A stretch of 64,000 nucleotides of DNA, from contig JAITUQ010000028.1 in the NCBI GenBank assembly GCA_031286225.1, positions 1 through 64,000 on the forward strand, written 5' to 3'. How positions within the stretch are numbered: the stretch's first letter is position 1; each line of letters begins with the position of its first letter. Origin of the DNA: Candidatus Methanorudis spinitermitis. GTDB taxonomy: Archaea; Methanobacteriota; Methanobacteria; Methanobacteriales; Methanobacteriaceae. The notes under the pieces are model-generated. The model was not told the DNA's origin. It did not search any database and saw only the letters and a list, made by a program, of their open reading frames with translations. Position numbers and translations under genes: made by a program. This document shows positions 45,489 through 56,494 of this stretch, in pieces.

Positions 45489-47645
45489 ATGCATGAAGTA
45501 ATTGTTTGTGAGAAGCCAAAATCATCTGAAAAAATAGCTATGGCTTTATCTTCTAGTGCCAAAAAGAAAAAATATAATAAAAAAGTAGCTTACTGGGAAA
45601 TTGAAGAAAAAGATAAAAAAATCACTGTTTTATCTGCTGTAGGTCATTTGTATTCTTTAACTCCAAAAAATCCGAAAGAAAAAGTATTTTTTGATTTAAA
45701 TTGGGTGCCTATTTATGAATTGGATAAAAACAAAAAATATGTTAAAGATTATGTTTATGCATTAAAAAAATTTTCTAAAAATGCAGATAAATTTATTCAT
45801 GCGTGTGATTTTGATATTGAAGGAACGTTAATTGGTTATAATGCTTTAAAATATGCTTGTGATAATAATTCAACTGATAATGCAGCTAGAATGAAATTTT
45901 CAACACTTACAAAAAAAGATATATTAAAAGCATATGACAATATGATTGATGTTGATATTCATCAAGTAGATAGTGGAATAGCTAGACACATACTTGATTA
46001 CTTTTTTGGAGTTAATATTTCAAGAGCTTTAATGAAAAGTGTTAAAAAAGCTAAATCTAGGTTTTTAAAACTGTCTGCTGGTCGTGTTCAAACTCCAAGC
46101 TTAGCTATTTTGGTTGACAGAGAAAAACTAATTAAAAAATTTGTTCCAGAACCATATTGGATGATAAAAGCACTGCTTGAAGGAGAAATAATCGCAGACC
46201 ATAAAAAAGCTAAAATTTTTGATAAGAAAGTAGCTGAAGAAATATTTGAAAAATGTAAAGGTGAAGATGCTCTTATTTCTAATGTAAAAGTTACAGAAAC
46301 AACAAGAAAACCTCCCATTCCTTTTAATTTAGGAGGACTTCAGTCTGAAGCATATGGAATTTTTGGATTCAGTCCGAAAAAGACACAGATTATAGCTCAA
46401 AACCTTTACACTGAAGGATATGCTTCTTATCCTCGTACATCATCTCAAAAACTTCCTGAAAGTTTAGAATTTAAAAAGATCTTTAAGGAATTATCTAATA
46501 GCTCTACATTTAAGGAACATATAGATAAACTTCCAAAATCCTTAAAACCAAATGAAGGTAAAAAAAAAGATGCTGCTCACCCTGCTATTCATCCAACAGG
46601 AACAATTCCTAAAAAATTAGGTAAAGATGAACTTAAAGTTTATGAATTAATTGTTTATAGATTTATCAGTGTTTTTTCTGAAAATGCAAAAATGGAGACC
46701 ATGAAAACTGAACTTAAAATAGCTAATGAAGATTTCACTTTTAGAAGAAAAAGAGTTTCATACATGGGATGGTTGGAACATTATCCATTTCGTAAAATTG
46801 AAGATGATGAGTTTCCAAATATTAAAAAAGGAGACATTCTTAAGGTTAATGAAATATTATCTGAAGAAAAAGAAACTAAACCTCCTGCAAGATATAATGA
46901 AGCATCTCTTATAAAAGAATTAGAAAAAAGAGAGCTTGGAACAAAAGCTACAAGAGCAGATATAATTGCTAAGTTATATGATAGAAAATACATTTCTGGT
47001 AAAAAAATTGAAGTTAATCAATTAGGAGAAAATATTATAGATAATCTTAGGCAGCACTGTAAAAATTTAACTAGTGAAGAATTAACTCGTCAATTTGAAA
47101 AAGACCTAGAAGGCATAATGACTGACAAAACAACTAAGGAAAAAATTATTGGTGAAGCAAAAAAAGAAGTATTAACGATTCTTGATGATATTGAAAAAAA
47201 TGAATCAAAAATTGGTGAAAAACTTTATGATGCTTATCAAGAAAGTAGAATAATTGGAAAATGTGCTTGTGGTGGCGATCTACTTACAAGATATTCTCCA
47301 AGAAATAAAAGTCATTTTGTAGGATGTTCTAATTTCCCTGATTGTAATGTTTCGTACTCTTTACCAAAAGGAGCTACCATTTTAAAGAAAACCTGTGAAA
47401 AATGTGGATTAGCTATGATTTCATTTGGTAAACCTCGCCAACATGCATGTCTTGATCCAAAATGCGGAAAACAAAATACTAAATCGTCTACTCCTGAAAT
47501 TGTAGGGTCTTGCCCAGAATGTGATAATGACTTATTAAAAAGATCTGGTAGATATGGGGATTTTGTTGGTTGTAGTGGTTTTCCTAAATGTAAATTCACT
47601 TGTTCTTTAGACGAACTTGAAAATATATCTAAAAAGAAGAAATAG
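45489..47645 (+). CDS. topA: DNA topoisomerase I, type IA
   Basis: The 718-aa enzyme relaxes negative supercoils. The N-terminal Toprim domain starts [16 protein letters not shown] and contains [13 protein letters not shown]. The catalytic tyrosine is Tyr314 in [11 protein letters not shown]. The C-terminal part has three zinc-binding modules: CACGGDL...[16 protein letters not shown]...CLDPKC and CPECDNDL...GCSGFPKC. The gene ends with a TAG that lies inside an AATAGCTATT palindrome. Confidence 0.96.
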   Translation: MHEVIVCEKPKSSEKIAMALSSSAKKKKYNKKVAYWEIEEKDKKITVLSAVGHLYSLTPKNPKEKVFFDLNWVPIYELDKNKKYVKDYVYALKKFSKNADKFIHACDFDIEGTLIGYNALKYACDNNSTDNAARMKFSTLTKKDILKAYDNMIDVDIHQVDSGIARHILDYFFGVNISRALMKSVKKAKSRFLKLSAGRVQTPSLAILVDREKLIKKFVPEPYWMIKALLEGEIIADHKKAKIFDKKVAEEIFEKCKGEDALISNVKVTETTRKPPIPFNLGGLQSEAYGIFGFSPKKTQIIAQNLYTEGYASYPRTSSQKLPESLEFKKIFKELSNSSTFKEHIDKLPKSLKPNEGKKKDAAHPAIHPTGTIPKKLGKDELKVYELIVYRFISVFSENAKMETMKTELKIANEDFTFRRKRVSYMGWLEHYPFRKIEDDEFPNIKKGDILKVNEILSEEKETKPPARYNEASLIKELEKRELGTKATRADIIAKLYDRKYISGKKIEVNQLGENIIDNLRQHCKNLTSEELTRQFEKDLEGIMTDKTTKEKIIGEAKKEVLTILDDIEKNESKIGEKLYDAYQESRIIGKCACGGDLLTRYSPRNKSHFVGCSNFPDCNVSYSLPKGATILKKTCEKCGLAMISFGKPRQHACLDPKCGKQNTKSSTPEIVGSCPECDNDLLKRSGRYGDFVGCSGFPKCKFTCSLDELENISKKKK

Positions 47646-48180
47646 CTATTTTTTTGAAATTATTGTTAATCTTTATTTGACTCAATTTATAGGATTTTTT
47701 GAAATAATTTATGATAATTTTTATTATAATAATTTTATATAATAATAAAAGCAAAAATTATTTAAAAATTATTCTTATTGTAAAAAAATATAATTTTGTT
47801 AAATATTTGATAATAAGAAAAATCATAAACTTTATATTGTACAAAACTCATATAGCATAAGTTAAGAAGATTTTAGATAAGTTTACTAAAAATTAAAAAA
47901 TACTATTTTAAATTTTCAATTAAATTTTTGTCAAGCATTGAAAATTATTTTTAATTATATAAATAAAATAATGATAAATTAATAAGAAAATGTTGTCAAT
48001 TTAAAAAAATAATTATTAAACAATTATTAGCTTTTTAATTTTCATTAATATTTAAATTATAAAGCATTAGTTTAATTTTATACTTTATAATTTCTATTCT
48101 ATCATGGATTTGATAATTCATTGACATACTAATATTTATACTTATGATAATTATTGAAATAATAGTTAAAGAGGCTTTTT
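47646..48180. other. Non-coding gap before aglB
   Basis: 535 bp without an ORF. A palindromic AATAGCTATT overlaps the topA stop. The rest is low-complexity A/T sequence; no ribosome site stronger than AAGAGGC before the aglB ATG. Confidence 0.4.
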
Positions 48181-50877
48181 ATGAATAAAAAGAAAACATT
48201 AACCATACTTAAGTCAGTAGCTATAGTATTAATAATAGTCTTTTTTGCATTTTTATTAAGGGCAAATGCTTATAATTTGTCAATAATTCCAGAAAACCAA
48301 AAAGATATTTTCATTGATTCTAATGGACTACCTTACTTCAGTGAAATGGATTCATACTATAACTTACGATTAACACAAAACTATGTAAATAATGGACATT
48401 TTGGAGATACAATTAAGGATGGAGTTCCTTGGGATATGCACCGTTATTCTCCTGATGGATTGCCAGTTGAATATGAACCAATGATTGTATATGTAACGTC
48501 TTTCTTATATTATTTAGCTAATATGTTTTCGGAGATGTCTTTGAAGGAAGTTGCATTTTGGACAGGAGCTATAATTGCCCCACTTGCAGCCATACCTGCT
48601 TATATATTTGTTAGGAGAATCACAAATGATTATGGTGGAATCACTGCAGCATTACTTGCATCACTTGCACCAAGTTACTTTGGACACACTTTTGCAGGTT
48701 TTTTTGATACAGATATGTTCCAAGTAACTCTTCCTATTTTCATTGTTCTTTTCTTTATAGAGAGTATAAGAAGTGATAAATTATTATATAGAATAATTTT
48801 TGCTTTGCTTTCATTAGTTTGTATTTTCCTATTTTCATTGTCATGGGTAGGTTATATTTTTACTGTTGCTGTATTAATCATATTTGTGATAGTATATTTA
48901 ATAGCGGGTTTTCTATTGAAAATGAACTTAATAGAACCAATTAAAGACTATTCTAATAAATTGTCATGGGTTATTAATCAAAAAGAGATATTTTCAATTT
49001 TATTAATAGCTATTGTAGGCTTTGTTGTTGTAACTATCACTGGAAACCTTGGAAATACTGTTGATTCAATTATAGGGTTAGCTGGGGCAACACAAATTCA
49101 AGCTGCAGCTCATGCAATAACAGAATATCCTAATGTAGGGATTTCTATTGGAGAACTTCAACTTATGAATCTTCTTTATGGAGGACTAGACGGAGCATTT
49201 TTGTCTGGTCCAGGAGGAGTCATAAATGGTATTGGGGGGATAGTATCATTTTTTGGAATTTTAACAATACTATTTATATTTGCTCAAAGACTTTGGAATC
49301 TTCAATCAATTAGAACTGACAATAGAAAAGGGAAAGCTCATAAAAGTGAGAGAAAAGCACTATCTAAATTAAGTGATGAAAAAAATGGAAAATCATTTAT
49401 GGACTCTACCTTAGGCAGTCTTAATACACTTGATCAAATAAATAAAAGTAAACGTGAAACTTTACTTTACTTAACTTTATTTATTGTATGGATGGGATTA
49501 TCAGCATTAGCTATTACTCAAGGTTCAAGGTTCGTATTACAACTTGTAATTCCTGCAAGTTTAGCTACTGGAATATTTGTTGGATATGCAGTAATGTATA
49601 TTAAAAATAAAGTTGACAAAGATACAACATTAATGGTTATATCTCTTATTGGGGCTTTTTTAATAGCTTATCCGATCCGAGCTACTGTATATAGTGATTA
49701 TTGGATATTATCCTTTTTGATTTTTGTAATTTTTGCAGCTATAGCTATATATGGAACTAAAAATATTTCTTCAAACTTTAACATTAAAAAAACAGCTGTC
49801 ATGATGATTATTACCTTAGCTATTGTTGCTCCAACTGTTGCTGGAGCTTATCAATCATCTGTTCAAACTGTTCCAGGTACTAGTGATCCAATGTGGAATT
49901 CAATGACATGGATTCAAGAGAATACAAGTAAAGATACAGTTGTTACTTCTTGGTGGGATTTTGGCTATCTTTTTACAATAGCTGCTAATAGGCAAGTTAC
50001 CTTTGATGGTGGTACTCAGACTAGTTATAGGATATTTTGGGTTGGAAAAGCAATGACAACGACAGATACAGAATTATCAGCGAAAATATTCACTATGTTA
50101 GCTACTTCTGGTGATATTACTTTTTTAGCTCTGGATAATTACACAAATAATAGTGGTAAATCTGTTGAAATTCTTGAAAAAACTTTAACACTTCCAAAAG
50201 AAGAAGCTAAGACAATAATGACTAATGAATATAAGTTAACCTCGCCGCAAGCAGATGAAATATTAAATTATTCACATCCAGCTAATCCAAGACCTGTAAT
50301 ATTTGTAGCAAGTTCTGACATGGTACAAAAAGCTTATTGGTGGACTTATTTTGGAAATTGGGATTTTGAATCAAAAACAAGTAAAGCTTATACTTACTTA
50401 ATGTCTAATACTCCTGCTGAAATGAAAAATATTAGTGGAGGACGTCAACAAGCTATTATTACAAATCATGAAACTAATATTGGAAATGTACCTGTTTTAT
50501 ATCAAACAATTTTGACTAAAGGCTCTGGAGATAATGGAACTATTAATGCATCCTTTGTAGCAAGATTTGTTAATGGTAGTGAAATTAAATTGCCTAATGG
50601 TACAGTTTTTAAACCTATGTTTAATGATGAAGAAGTGAAAATTAGCAAATTGTTCATTGTAGAAGATGGTATGTTAACGAAAAATGAAACAGTAGATAAA
50701 GATGGAAATTATGCTTTATTCATCTTTGGTGATGGTGGAGTATATACTTCAATACTTATGAGCAAAGAATTGGAATATTCTATGTTTACTAAGTTGTACA
50801 TACTTGGTGGTTTTGGACAAGATTCATATGAATTTGTTCACAGTGAACCTGGTGTTTCATTATGGAGAGTAAAATGA
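48181..50877 (+). CDS. aglB: Dolichyl/archaeal oligosaccharyltransferase AglB (STT3 family)
   Basis: The 898-aa membrane enzyme transfers the lipid-linked glycan to Asn of N-x-S/T sequons on surface proteins. About 11-13 transmembrane helices occupy the first 550 residues. The catalytic acidic sites are EMDSYYN near residue 57 and FFDTDMF near residue 178. The signature WWDYG appears as WWDFG at residues 591-595, a conservative Tyr-to-Phe change. The C-terminal soluble domain completes the active site. The heavily sequon-rich DUF11 adhesin upstream is a plausible substrate. Confidence 0.94.
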   Translation: MNKKKTLTILKSVAIVLIIVFFAFLLRANAYNLSIIPENQKDIFIDSNGLPYFSEMDSYYNLRLTQNYVNNGHFGDTIKDGVPWDMHRYSPDGLPVEYEPMIVYVTSFLYYLANMFSEMSLKEVAFWTGAIIAPLAAIPAYIFVRRITNDYGGITAALLASLAPSYFGHTFAGFFDTDMFQVTLPIFIVLFFIESIRSDKLLYRIIFALLSLVCIFLFSLSWVGYIFTVAVLIIFVIVYLIAGFLLKMNLIEPIKDYSNKLSWVINQKEIFSILLIAIVGFVVVTITGNLGNTVDSIIGLAGATQIQAAAHAITEYPNVGISIGELQLMNLLYGGLDGAFLSGPGGVINGIGGIVSFFGILTILFIFAQRLWNLQSIRTDNRKGKAHKSERKALSKLSDEKNGKSFMDSTLGSLNTLDQINKSKRETLLYLTLFIVWMGLSALAITQGSRFVLQLVIPASLATGIFVGYAVMYIKNKVDKDTTLMVISLIGAFLIAYPIRATVYSDYWILSFLIFVIFAAIAIYGTKNISSNFNIKKTAVMMIITLAIVAPTVAGAYQSSVQTVPGTSDPMWNSMTWIQENTSKDTVVTSWWDFGYLFTIAANRQVTFDGGTQTSYRIFWVGKAMTTTDTELSAKIFTMLATSGDITFLALDNYTNNSGKSVEILEKTLTLPKEEAKTIMTNEYKLTSPQADEILNYSHPANPRPVIFVASSDMVQKAYWWTYFGNWDFESKTSKAYTYLMSNTPAEMKNISGGRQQAIITNHETNIGNVPVLYQTILTKGSGDNGTINASFVARFVNGSEIKLPNGTVFKPMFNDEEVKISKLFIVEDGMLTKNETVDKDGNYALFIFGDGGVYTSILMSKELEYSMFTKLYILGGFGQDSYEFVHSEPGVSLWRVK

Positions 50878-51232
50878 AGTAAATGATTTATTGATAATCT
50901 TAAGCTTCATTTTTTACATTTTTTTTCAACCTTCTTTTTTTATATTTTTTTATAAATAAAATTAATATTTTAGAATAATTTCATTTTAAACACTTTAATG
51001 GATTTTTTTTATTTTAATATTTATTGATTATTAAAAAAAATAATCAAACTATAATAATATTTATTAATAGCTTGAAATAGATTAAAAATAGAATATCATA
51101 TCATAGTTAGATTATAATTAAATAAATTTAAGCACAATTATTATCTATTTTAAATTATTCTATACTTTATAATAATTTACTATTTTTGATTTCATGGTTT
51201 TTATTATTTTGGATAATAATTAAGTGAGTCCT
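50878..51232. other. Non-coding gap
   Basis: 355 bp of T-rich then A/T-rich sequence between aglB and the GTPase gene. The first part (50907-50960) has clustered T-runs that probably end the aglB transcript. No ORF. Confidence 0.45.
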
Positions 51233-52327
51233 ATGGATATTGATGATAAAATAAAGAAAATTGAGGATGAAATTCAAAAAACTCCTTATAATAAAGCTAC
51301 ATCTCACCACATAGGTAAATTAAAAGCTAAAATATCAAAATTAAAAGAAGAATCTATAAAACGAAAGAGTTCTGGAGTAAAAGGCAGGGGTTTCCACGTT
51401 AAAAAAACTGGGGATTCAACAGCTGTTTTGGTAGGATTTCCCTCTGTTGGAAAATCAACACTTTTAAATGAGCTTACTAATGCAGAATCTAAAGTTGGTG
51501 ACTATCAATTCACAACTTTAGACATTGTTCCTGGAATCATGGAATACAAAGGAGCAAAAATTCAAATATTTGACATTCCAGGTATTATTACAGGAGCTTC
51601 TGGAGGTAAAGGAAGAGGCAAAGAAATTCTTTCAGTAGCTAGAACTGCAGATATAATATTAATAGTTTTAGATGTCTTTAATCCCCAACATTTAGATATT
51701 ATCTTAAATGAACTTAGAGATATTGGTATTCGCCCTAATGAAAAGGAACCAGATGTAACGGTAAGAAAAAAAAAGATTGGGGGGGTGCATGTTTCTTCAA
51801 CTGTTGAATTAACTCACTTAAATGATAAAATAATAAGGTCAATTATAAATGAATATGGTATGCACAATGCAGATATTTTATTTAGAGATGATATTACAAT
51901 TGATCAATTCATAGATGTTTTAGAAGCTAATCGTTCATATATTCCAATGTTAGTACTTTTAAATAAAGTTGATCTAGTTGATAATAGCTATTTAGAAGAA
52001 ATTAGAAAAAAAATGCCTCAATTCATCCCAATTTCTGCTGATAAGAAACATAACATTGATTATCTTAAAAATCAAATTTTTGAAGATTTGAACTTAATAA
52101 GGATTTATTTAAAACCACAAGGGAAAAAAACAGACTATGAAGATCCATTAATTATAAAAAATGGAACTACTGTTCTTGATGTTTGTGGGAAACTTCATAG
52201 AGACTTTGTTAAAAACTTTCGCCATGGAAAAGTTTGGGGAAAATCAGTTAAATTTCCAGGACAAAAAATAGGCTCAGATCATGCTTTAGAGGATAAAGAT
52301 GTTTTAAGAGTTATTCTTAAAAAATAG
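51233..52327 (+). CDS. DRG-family GTPase (Obg-related) with TGS domain
   Basis: The G1 motif is [10 protein letters not shown]3 is DIPGIITGA and G4 is NKVDLVD; the C-terminal TGS domain (about residues 290-362) starts '[21 protein letters not shown]'. The N-terminal helical lead-in ([28 protein letters not shown]) is diagnostic for DRG proteins, thought to act with ribosomes. ATG 51233 is preferred to GTG 51224. It ends in AAA-TAG-CTA within an AATAGCTATT palindrome. Confidence 0.92.
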   Translation: MDIDDKIKKIEDEIQKTPYNKATSHHIGKLKAKISKLKEESIKRKSSGVKGRGFHVKKTGDSTAVLVGFPSVGKSTLLNELTNAESKVGDYQFTTLDIVPGIMEYKGAKIQIFDIPGIITGASGGKGRGKEILSVARTADIILIVLDVFNPQHLDIILNELRDIGIRPNEKEPDVTVRKKKIGGVHVSSTVELTHLNDKIIRSIINEYGMHNADILFRDDITIDQFIDVLEANRSYIPMLVLLNKVDLVDNSYLEEIRKKMPQFIPISADKKHNIDYLKNQIFEDLNLIRIYLKPQGKKTDYEDPLIIKNGTTVLDVCGKLHRDFVKNFRHGKVWGKSVKFPGQKIGSDHALEDKDVLRVILKK

Positions 52328-52438
52328 CTATTAGATTATCATTTAACTTTCAATGGATTTGATTAGTTATTAATGCTTTGATTATTTATTTATATTTAGC
52401 TTTAATTGAATATTAATATATTATTTAATGTGAAATAG

Positions 52439-53035
52439 ATGAATAAAAACAAAAAAGTTATTTTTATAACTGGAACTCCTGGAGTTGGAAAAACTACTGT
52501 AGCTACTTGTTTAAATAAGGAATTAAGTAAAAAATATAATTCAAAACTTTATAAAATTAATGAAATATCTATTGAAAATGATTTAATTTTAGGAAAAGAT
52601 AGTGAAAGAGGATATGAAATTGTTGATATTGATAAATTAAATGAAAAACTTTTTGAAATAATTAAGAAGGATAATATTGAAAATACTCTATCTAATAATT
52701 TAGAAATATTAGAAATAGTAATTGTAGAAGGTCATTTAAGTCATCTGTGTGATAATTGTGATAAAGTTATTGTTCTTAGATTGGATCCAAAATCTCTTGA
52801 AAAACGATTGAAAAAAAGAGATTACTTGGAATCTAAAATTCAAGAAAATTTAGAAGCTGAATCATTAGCTGTATGCACAGTAGAGGCTTTCCAAAAACAT
52901 GGTGATATAGTTAATGAGATTGATACCACATCTATGTCTATTGATGAAGTTATTGGAAATATTAAAAAAATAATTTTTGATGAAAAAGATTTTCCAGTTG
53001 GAAAAATAGACTTTATGGATTGGTTGATGATATAA
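52439..53035 (+). CDS. AK6/Fap7-like adenylate kinase
   Basis: The 198-aa protein has P-loop GTPGVGKTT at residues 11-19 and the strand 'VIVEGHLSHLCDNCDKVIVLRL' typical of archaeal AK6. AK6-type enzymes phosphorylate AMP and, in eukaryotes and archaea, help small-subunit maturation through Rps14/uS11. It lies 111 bp after the DRG GTPase and before RNase P and ribosomal genes, consistent with ribosome biogenesis. Confidence 0.88.
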   Translation: MNKNKKVIFITGTPGVGKTTVATCLNKELSKKYNSKLYKINEISIENDLILGKDSERGYEIVDIDKLNEKLFEIIKKDNIENTLSNNLEILEIVIVEGHLSHLCDNCDKVIVLRLDPKSLEKRLKKRDYLESKIQENLEAESLAVCTVEAFQKHGDIVNEIDTTSMSIDEVIGNIKKIIFDEKDFPVGKIDFMDWLMI

Positions 53036-53354
53036 CACCTTTCATTATATTTTTACATTATTAAATGTTTCTTACCATTAATTTATTCTTTATTTCTTAA
53101 ACTTGCCTATAATTATATCTTCAACTTCCTATGTATCTGTAAATTTAGCTATAACTGATTTTATGAAAAGTATTAATTATAATAGAAAAGGTTTTTAAAT
53201 AGAAAAAACAAATCATTATTATTGTTCTTCTTGTACCTAAAATTTTTAGGTTAACTTTTAAAATATTATATTAAATAGCTAAATCTTATTTATCAGACTT
53301 ATTACATATTATATTTTATTTTAAAATGATTGCACTAAAAACATATGAGGTTTG
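53036..53354. other. Non-coding gap
   Basis: 319 bp between the AK6-like gene and the RNase P gene. A small hairpin, CCTAAA-ATT-TTTAGG, lies near 53236-53250. No ORF is seen; a promoter for the RNase P/ribosomal cluster probably lies in the second half. Confidence 0.4.
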
Positions 53355-53729
53355 ATGTTGCGAAGAGGAAGAAGACCAAAATGGATGATAGATATAGCTA
53401 AAGAGCGTATGGACATTCTTTTTTCACTTGCAGAGAAAGAATTTACGCAATATCCTCATAGAGCACATCGTTATGTGAACTTAGCTAGAAAAATTTCAAA
53501 AAGATATAATACAAAAACTCCTCTTAAATGGAATCGTAGATTTTGCAAAAGATGTTATAAATTCTTAAAACCTGGTAAAAATTCTCACATACGTCTTTTG
53601 AATGAAGAAGTTCATATTAAATGTAGAGAATGTGGTAATATTATGAGAATTCCTTACAAGAAGGAAAAAAAAATTAAAAGGAGAGCTATAATTGAGTCTC
53701 ACATTGTCAAAAAAGGAACTAATGAATAG
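53355..53729 (+). CDS. rnp4: Ribonuclease P protein component 4 (Rpp21 homologue)
   Basis: The 124-aa protein combines basic N-terminal helices (RRGRRPKWMIDIAKERMDIL) with a zinc-binding core, FCKRCYKFL...CRECG. Both CxxC pairs are intact. It binds RNase P RNA and supports tRNA 5' processing. I choose ATG 53355 with GAGG four bases upstream. The end overlaps the start of the YhbY-like gene by 38 bp. Confidence 0.95.
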   Translation: MLRRGRRPKWMIDIAKERMDILFSLAEKEFTQYPHRAHRYVNLARKISKRYNTKTPLKWNRRFCKRCYKFLKPGKNSHIRLLNEEVHIKCRECGNIMRIPYKKEKKIKRRAIIESHIVKKGTNE

Positions 53730-53955
53730 GGCTCTCTCAGCCATGACTTTAAACATTGGAAAAGATGGAATTAATGAAAATGTAATTGAAGAGATAAAAC
53801 GCCAGTTAAAATCTAAAGAAATCCTTAAGTTACGATTTGCTAAAGGCATAGCTAATGAAAAAGAATCTTATATTGATAATATCATTGCTGAAACAAAATC
53901 TAAACTTATTGATTTAAGAGGAAATGTTGCTATTATTTACAAAAACAAACCTTGA
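53692..53955 (+). CDS. YhbY/CRM-domain RNA-binding protein
   Basis: The 87-aa protein reads SLTLSKKELMNRALSAMTLNIGKDGINENVIEEI and includes the 'LKLRFAKGIA' strand; this resembles the CRM fold, which binds structured RNA and pre-ribosomes. The GxxG motif is modified to IGKDGI. The TTG start at 53692 is supported by GGAGAG a few bases upstream. It overlaps the RNase P gene, so the two are co-expressed. Confidence 0.85.
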   Translation: MSLTLSKKELMNRALSAMTLNIGKDGINENVIEEIKRQLKSKEILKLRFAKGIANEKESYIDNIIAETKSKLIDLRGNVAIIYKNKP

Positions 53956-54070
53956 TAAAATGATATAGGATATTTTAAAGAAAATACAATTTTAATAACC
54001 TTGATTAATATAGAATATATTGATAAGAAAATACTGATAATTTTAATAAAATTAACATTGGAGAATTTAA

Positions 54071-54511
54071 ATGACTACTGTATATGATGTACCTGCAGAT
54101 TTATTAATAAATCAAGTTGCAAAAGAATTTAATGATTTTAATGACAAAATAAATCCTCCTGAATGGGTTGACTTAGTAAAAACTGGTGTACATAAAGAAA
54201 GAAAACCTGAAAATGTAGATTGGTGGTATGTAAGATGCGCATCTATTTTAAGAAGAGTTTATGTTGATGGACCAGTTGGTGTAAACAGCCTAAAAACATT
54301 TTATGGTGGAAAAAAAGATGGAGGAGTTAGTCCTGAAAAGTTTAAAAAAGGTGGAGGGGCTATTGTTCGAGGAGCTTTACATCAACTTGAAGATGCGGGT
54401 TATATAGAAAAAATTGAAGGTGGAAGAGTTGTTACAGCTCAAGGAAAATCTTTTTTAGATAAAACTTCTGGTCTATTAATAAAAGATATTCCAGATCTTG
54501 AAAAATATTAA
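54071..54511 (+). CDS. rps19e: Ribosomal protein S19e (eS19)
   Basis: The 146-aa small-subunit protein contains 'WVDLVKTGVHKERKPENVDWWYVRCASILRRVY' and 'GVNSLKTFYGGKKDGGVSPEKF', characteristic of eS19, present only in archaea and eukaryotes. ATG 54071 follows TTGGAGAA. It begins the ribosomal part of the cluster. Confidence 0.97.
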   Translation: MTTVYDVPADLLINQVAKEFNDFNDKINPPEWVDLVKTGVHKERKPENVDWWYVRCASILRRVYVDGPVGVNSLKTFYGGKKDGGVSPEKFKKGGGAIVRGALHQLEDAGYIEKIEGGRVVTAQGKSFLDKTSGLLIKDIPDLEKY

Positions 54512-54671
54512 TTACTATTTCAATTTAATTAGCTTAAATTTAGTTAACTAATAATTATCTTAATATTAAACTCTTAATTTTTATAAAATTACATTGAATA
54601 AGTTTTAATATTTCTTTAATTATAAATCATAACATTGCTATTTAGTATTATTAAATTTTGGAGGCTTATAA

Positions 54672-55007
54672 ATGAGTGATCTTGAGGAGTTGCGCCGTAA
54701 AAGGATGGAAGAATTGCAAAAACAAGCTATTGCATCAGAAAATCAGCAAATCCAGCAACAACAAATGCAACAAGAGATGGAAATGCAAAAAAAACAGATT
54801 ATGATGCAAATTTTGACTCCTGAAGCTCGTAGTAGATTAGCTAATATTAGACTAACTAAACCAGAATTTGTAGATCACATTGAACTTCAATTGATTCAAC
54901 TTGCTCAAAGTGGTGGAGTTCAAAATAAAATAACTGATGAACAGTTGAAAGATTTACTCAAACGTTTATCTGGTCAAAAGAGAGATATTAATATCACTCG
55001 AAAATAG
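54672..55007 (+). CDS. PDCD5-family DNA-binding protein
   Basis: The 111-aa protein starts with a helix rich in Arg, Glu and Gln (LRRKRMEELQKQA...QQQMQQEMEMQKK). The compact three-helix core follows: 'ILTPEARSRLANIRLTKPEFVDHIELQLIQLAQSG', typical of the TFAR19/PDCD5 family. The archaeal member binds DNA in vitro; cellular role uncertain. It follows S19e in the order found in related methanogens. The stop is part of a TAGCTA sequence. Confidence 0.95.
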   Translation: MSDLEELRRKRMEELQKQAIASENQQIQQQQMQQEMEMQKKQIMMQILTPEARSRLANIRLTKPEFVDHIELQLIQLAQSGGVQNKITDEQLKDLLKRLSGQKRDINITRK

Positions 55008-55245
55008 CTAATATTTTAAATACAACATTAATTCTTTAATATAAATTTTTCAATGATAATAATCATATAATAATTTAATACTTAATTTAATTACTAATTC
55101 ATTAATTTAATATAATAATTAATTGCAAATTATTTTCATAGTTTTATATTAGAACTATATAATTTATCTTTAGAAAATTAACAGTTATTTCAATTAATAA
55201 TAAATTATAGATACTATCATGTTTGAAAATTATTGATTTGATTTT

Positions 55246-55827
55246 ATGAAGGTTGGTGTTCTCTATAGTGGGGGAAAAGACAGCTCTGTGATGGCAATCA
55301 TTCTTAAAAGAATGGGATTTGTTGTTGAACTTGTAACAGCTAATTTTGGTCTTTATGACTCTTATATTCCTGCTTCTAAATCAGCCGAAGCTTTAAGTTT
55401 AAATCACAAGATTTTGAATTTAGATAAAAATATTTTGAAAAAAACAGTAGAAATAATTGTTGAAGATGGTTTCCCAAATAATGGTATTAGCTATGTTCAT
55501 AATAAAGCTATTGAAGAAATAGCTAATATTTACTCGATTATTGCTGATGGAACTAGGCGTGATGATAGAACTCCTAAACTAGATAAAAATCAAATTAGAA
55601 GCTTAGAAGATAGAAAAAATGTTCAATATATTAATCTTAATGGTTTTGGGTTTCGAACTATAGAAACTATTGTTAATGATTTGTTTGAAATTAGCTATGA
55701 AAAAAGCAATAAAAAAAATAGCTCAGATTATGAGGTTGAAATAAGATTCTTGATTGAGGAAGAGGGTTATTTATCAAAAGATTTTTTCCCTGAGCATTAT
55801 CAAACAAGAGTCATTGGATTTAAATGA
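55246..55827 (+). CDS. PP-loop (N-type ATP pyrophosphatase) protein
   Basis: The 193-aa protein begins MKVGVLYSGGKDSSVMA, the SGGxDS PP-loop of the adenine nucleotide alpha hydrolase superfamily. A second conserved patch is 'SIIADGTRRDDRTP'. Proteins of this type adenylate a carbonyl, for example in tRNA thiolation or diphthamide synthesis. No RNA-binding zinc motif is seen and the exact role is unknown. Context with ribosomal and translation genes suggests an RNA- or translation-linked modification. Confidence 0.82.
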   Translation: MKVGVLYSGGKDSSVMAIILKRMGFVVELVTANFGLYDSYIPASKSAEALSLNHKILNLDKNILKKTVEIIVEDGFPNNGISYVHNKAIEEIANIYSIIADGTRRDDRTPKLDKNQIRSLEDRKNVQYINLNGFGFRTIETIVNDLFEISYEKSNKKNSSDYEVEIRFLIEEEGYLSKDFFPEHYQTRVIGFK

Positions 55828-55940
55828 AATGATATAATATTAGAGAAAATATTCATTAAGATAAAAATCAGTTGAATTATTCAATTATATTATAAAAATA
55901 TTAAACAAATTTTACTAAAAACTTTTAAAATGGTGAAAAG

Positions 55941-56096
55941 ATGAGTAGAAATAAACCATTAGCTAAAAAATTAAGACTTGCAAAGGCAAATAAACAAAAT
56001 AGAAGAGTTCCAATCTGGGCAATGGCAAGAACAAATCGTCAATTAAAATATAGGCCTAAACCAAGACATTGGAGAAGGAATAACTTAAAAGTATAA
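55941..56096 (+). CDS. rpl39e: Ribosomal protein L39e (eL39)
   Basis: A 51-aa basic protein: [18 protein letters not shown]...[12 protein letters not shown] and a C-terminal '[10 protein letters not shown]'. The length and the RVPxW and RHWRR motifs are diagnostic for eL39, which lines the exit tunnel. GGTGAAAAG precedes the ATG. It is too short for typical ORF cut-offs, but synteny with L31e 12 bp downstream confirms it. Confidence 0.97.
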   Translation: MSRNKPLAKKLRLAKANKQNRRVPIWAMARTNRQLKYRPKPRHWRRNNLKV

Positions 56097-56108
56097 AGGC
56101 GGATTTCA

Positions 56109-56363
56109 ATGACAACTGAAAGAGTTTACACAATACCACTTAGAGATGTTAAGAATGTACCAAGGAGCATAAGAGCTCCTAAAGCTGTTAAATTTGTTAA
56201 AGAGTTTTTACAAAAACACATGAAATCAGAAGAAATTATAATTGATTCTTCAATAAATGAAAAAATATGGGAAAGAGGTATTCAAAAAATTCCTTCTAAA
56301 ATTAAAGTTAAAGCTACTAAGGATGAGGAAGGTGTAGTTGAAGCTAGTTTAGAAACTAATTAA
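56109..56363 (+). CDS. rpl31e: Ribosomal protein L31e (eL31)
   Basis: The 84-aa large-subunit protein has '[30 protein letters not shown]' and '[17 protein letters not shown]', the standard L31e core. It follows L39e by 12 bp in the same operon. The start codon at 56109 has AAAGGCGGA nearby. Confidence 0.97.
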   Translation: MTTERVYTIPLRDVKNVPRSIRAPKAVKFVKEFLQKHMKSEEIIIDSSINEKIWERGIQKIPSKIKVKATKDEEGVVEASLETN

Positions 56364-56494
56364 TATTACTTAAATCTAAACAAAACGATTAAAAAAATCA
56401 TCAAAGATAATAATTTTCTACTTTAATAATTTTTCAAATAATCATTATTAAAAACAAGGATTATTGTTAAATATCATATCAAGGAAGAATAACA

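Noticed and set aside
53565-53849. Minus-strand frame across the RNase P and YhbY genes
   Set aside because: It lies antisense to two well-recognised genes and has no ribosome site.
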